Below the pieces are notes generated by a model, which was not told where the DNA came from, did no database searches, and saw only the letters and a list, made by a program, of their open reading frames with translations. A stretch of DNA of 13,557 nt, taken from assembly GCA_964545665.1 (NCBI GenBank), contig CAZJGF010000041.1:1-13557 (forward strand), read 5' to 3'. Positions 12,605-13,557 of this stretch are shown here, piece by piece. Numbering within the stretch: the first letter of the stretch is position 1; the number at the start of each line of letters is the position of its first letter. This DNA is from CAZJGF01 sp964545665 (lineage in GTDB: Bacteria > Chloroflexota > Dehalococcoidia > GIF9 > AB-539-J10). The translations under genes and the position numbers were made by a program.

Positions 12605-13557
12605 ATGATGAATAGACTTACGATAAGGCCCACCAGAGTAGAGATAGACCTCAATGCCATTGCTCATAATATTCAGGCAATACGCAGGAAAGTCGGTGGC
12701 GGAGTCAAGATTATGGCCGTAGTAAAGGCTGATGGGTATGGGCATGGTGCAACAGAAGTAGCTAAGGTAGCTTTACAAAGCGGAGCTGAGTGGTTAGGGG
12801 TAGCTATTCCAGAAGAAGGCATAGAACTACGCTCGTCAGGAATTGAAGCACCTATTTTAGTTTTAGGCCTGACTCCTCCCGACGAAGTCCGGGAGATCAT
12901 AACGCATGATCTTAGTCAGACTGTCTCGACCACGGAATTGGCTGAAGCTCTGTCAACTGAAGCTCAACAACTTGGCAAGGTAGCCAAGGTGCACGTCAAG
13001 GTTGATACCGGCATGAGCAGAATAGGAGTCCCACCCGAAGATGCCGTTAAGTTCGTTAAACAGATATCACAATTGAAAGCTATTCAGATAGAAGGAATCT
13101 TCACTCATTTTTCTGTATCCGACTCCATAGACGATAGCAAAGACAGGAAGTTTACCGAGTCGCAGATTGGCAAATTCAAACAGGTAATCGCTAGGCTAGA
13201 AGATAATGGGATGCAAATTCCCATAAAGCACGCAGCCAATAGCGCCGGAGTGCTGAATTTCCCTTCCTCCTATTTCGACATGGTACGCCCCGGCATCATG
13301 ATCTATGGCTTGTATTATTCCAGGGAAGCAGCAGTGGCCGAGAATCTTCAGCCAGCTATGAGTTTCAAGACGGCCATAATCCATCTGAAGACCGTTCCAC
13401 CTGAAACCAGCATCAGCTATGGAAGGACTTTCATTACTGAAAAAGAAAGCATCATCGCCACTCTGCCCGTTGGCTACGCCGATGGTTACAATCGGCTGCT
13501 GTCCAATAAAGGAGAGGTACTTGTTAAAGGCAGAAGAGCTCCTATAGTGGGCAGGGT
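12605..13557 (+). CDS. alr: Alanine racemase, 3' end beyond the window
   Basis: This fold-type III PLP enzyme converts L-alanine to D-alanine for peptidoglycan. The first 317 codons are present; the frame runs off the right edge. It shows TRVEIDLNAIAHNI (10-23), the PLP lysine Lys41 in VVKADGYGHG, a KVDTGMSRIG motif, GIFTHFS, HAANSAG, MVRPGIMIYG, and the C-terminal-domain ISYGRTF segment with the catalytic tyrosine. LPVGYADGYNR and GRRAPIVGRV follow near the edge. The usual length is about 370-390 residues, so some 60 are missing. Two ATGs in tandem (12605, 12608) open the frame; no clear Shine-Dalgarno precedes them. A 13-codon frame (12554-12595) lies in the 58-base gap after dctM. Housekeeping gene, not obviously part of the transporter unit. 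Confidence 0.95.
   Translation, partial: MMNRLTIRPTRVEIDLNAIAHNIQAIRRKVGGGVKIMAVVKADGYGHGATEVAKVALQSGAEWLGVAIPEEGIELRSSGIEAPILVLGLTPPDEVREIITHDLSQTVSTTELAEALSTEAQQLGKVAKVHVKVDTGMSRIGVPPEDAVKFVKQISQLKAIQIEGIFTHFSVSDSIDDSKDRKFTESQIGKFKQVIARLEDNGMQIPIKHAANSAGVLNFPSSYFDMVRPGIMIYGLYYSREAAVAENLQPAMSFKTAIIHLKTVPPETSISYGRTFITEKESIIATLPVGYADGYNRLLSNKGEVLVKGRRAPIVGR

Overview
This 13.6 kb window has the look of a chromosomal segment from an anaerobic bacterium, most likely of the Chloroflexota (Dehalococcoidia-like). That assignment is inference. It rests on a ksgA-ispE pair, a TRAP binding lipoprotein of the 'GCAPSAPA' style, a B12-dependent acyl-CoA mutase split into two subunits, and a short dispersed repeat of the 'TGCGAGCGAAGCAATC' kind. 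No rRNA, tRNA, CRISPR array or intact insertion sequence was recognised.

Left part (1-3773): about 450 bases without a convincing gene but with several strong inverted repeats. These are followed by rsmA/ksgA (16S rRNA dimethyladenosine transferase) and ispE (isoprenoid precursor kinase), four bases apart. Directly after ispE is an open frame that resembles only the C-terminal half of a VTT/DedA-type membrane protein, probably a remnant. Convergent to it, on the minus strand, is a CCA-adding enzyme/poly(A) polymerase family gene.

Middle (3797-6974): divergent from cca, and behind a good sigma70-type promoter, is a three-gene unit: mutase large subunit, B12-binding small subunit and MeaB/ArgK-type G-protein chaperone. 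General annotation would call this methylmalonyl-CoA mutase. However, the two residues that select the acyl group are Phe88 and Gln206 instead of Tyr and Arg, which is the isobutyryl-CoA mutase pattern. The unit is therefore better read as a carbon-skeleton mutase interconverting isobutyryl-CoA and n-butyryl-CoA. The start of the small-subunit gene contains a dispersed repeat.

Right part (7282-12546): a class IV PLP aminotransferase, an octopine/nopaline-dehydrogenase-family oxidoreductase, and a complete tripartite TRAP transporter (dctP, dctQ, dctM). All lie on the plus strand with gaps of roughly 3-115 bases. A plausible but unproven reading is uptake of a carboxylated amino-acid derivative, oxidative cleavage by the opine-type dehydrogenase, transamination, and entry of branched-chain carbon into the CoA pool handled by the mutase. 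The window ends inside an alanine racemase gene (alr), which is cut by the window edge.
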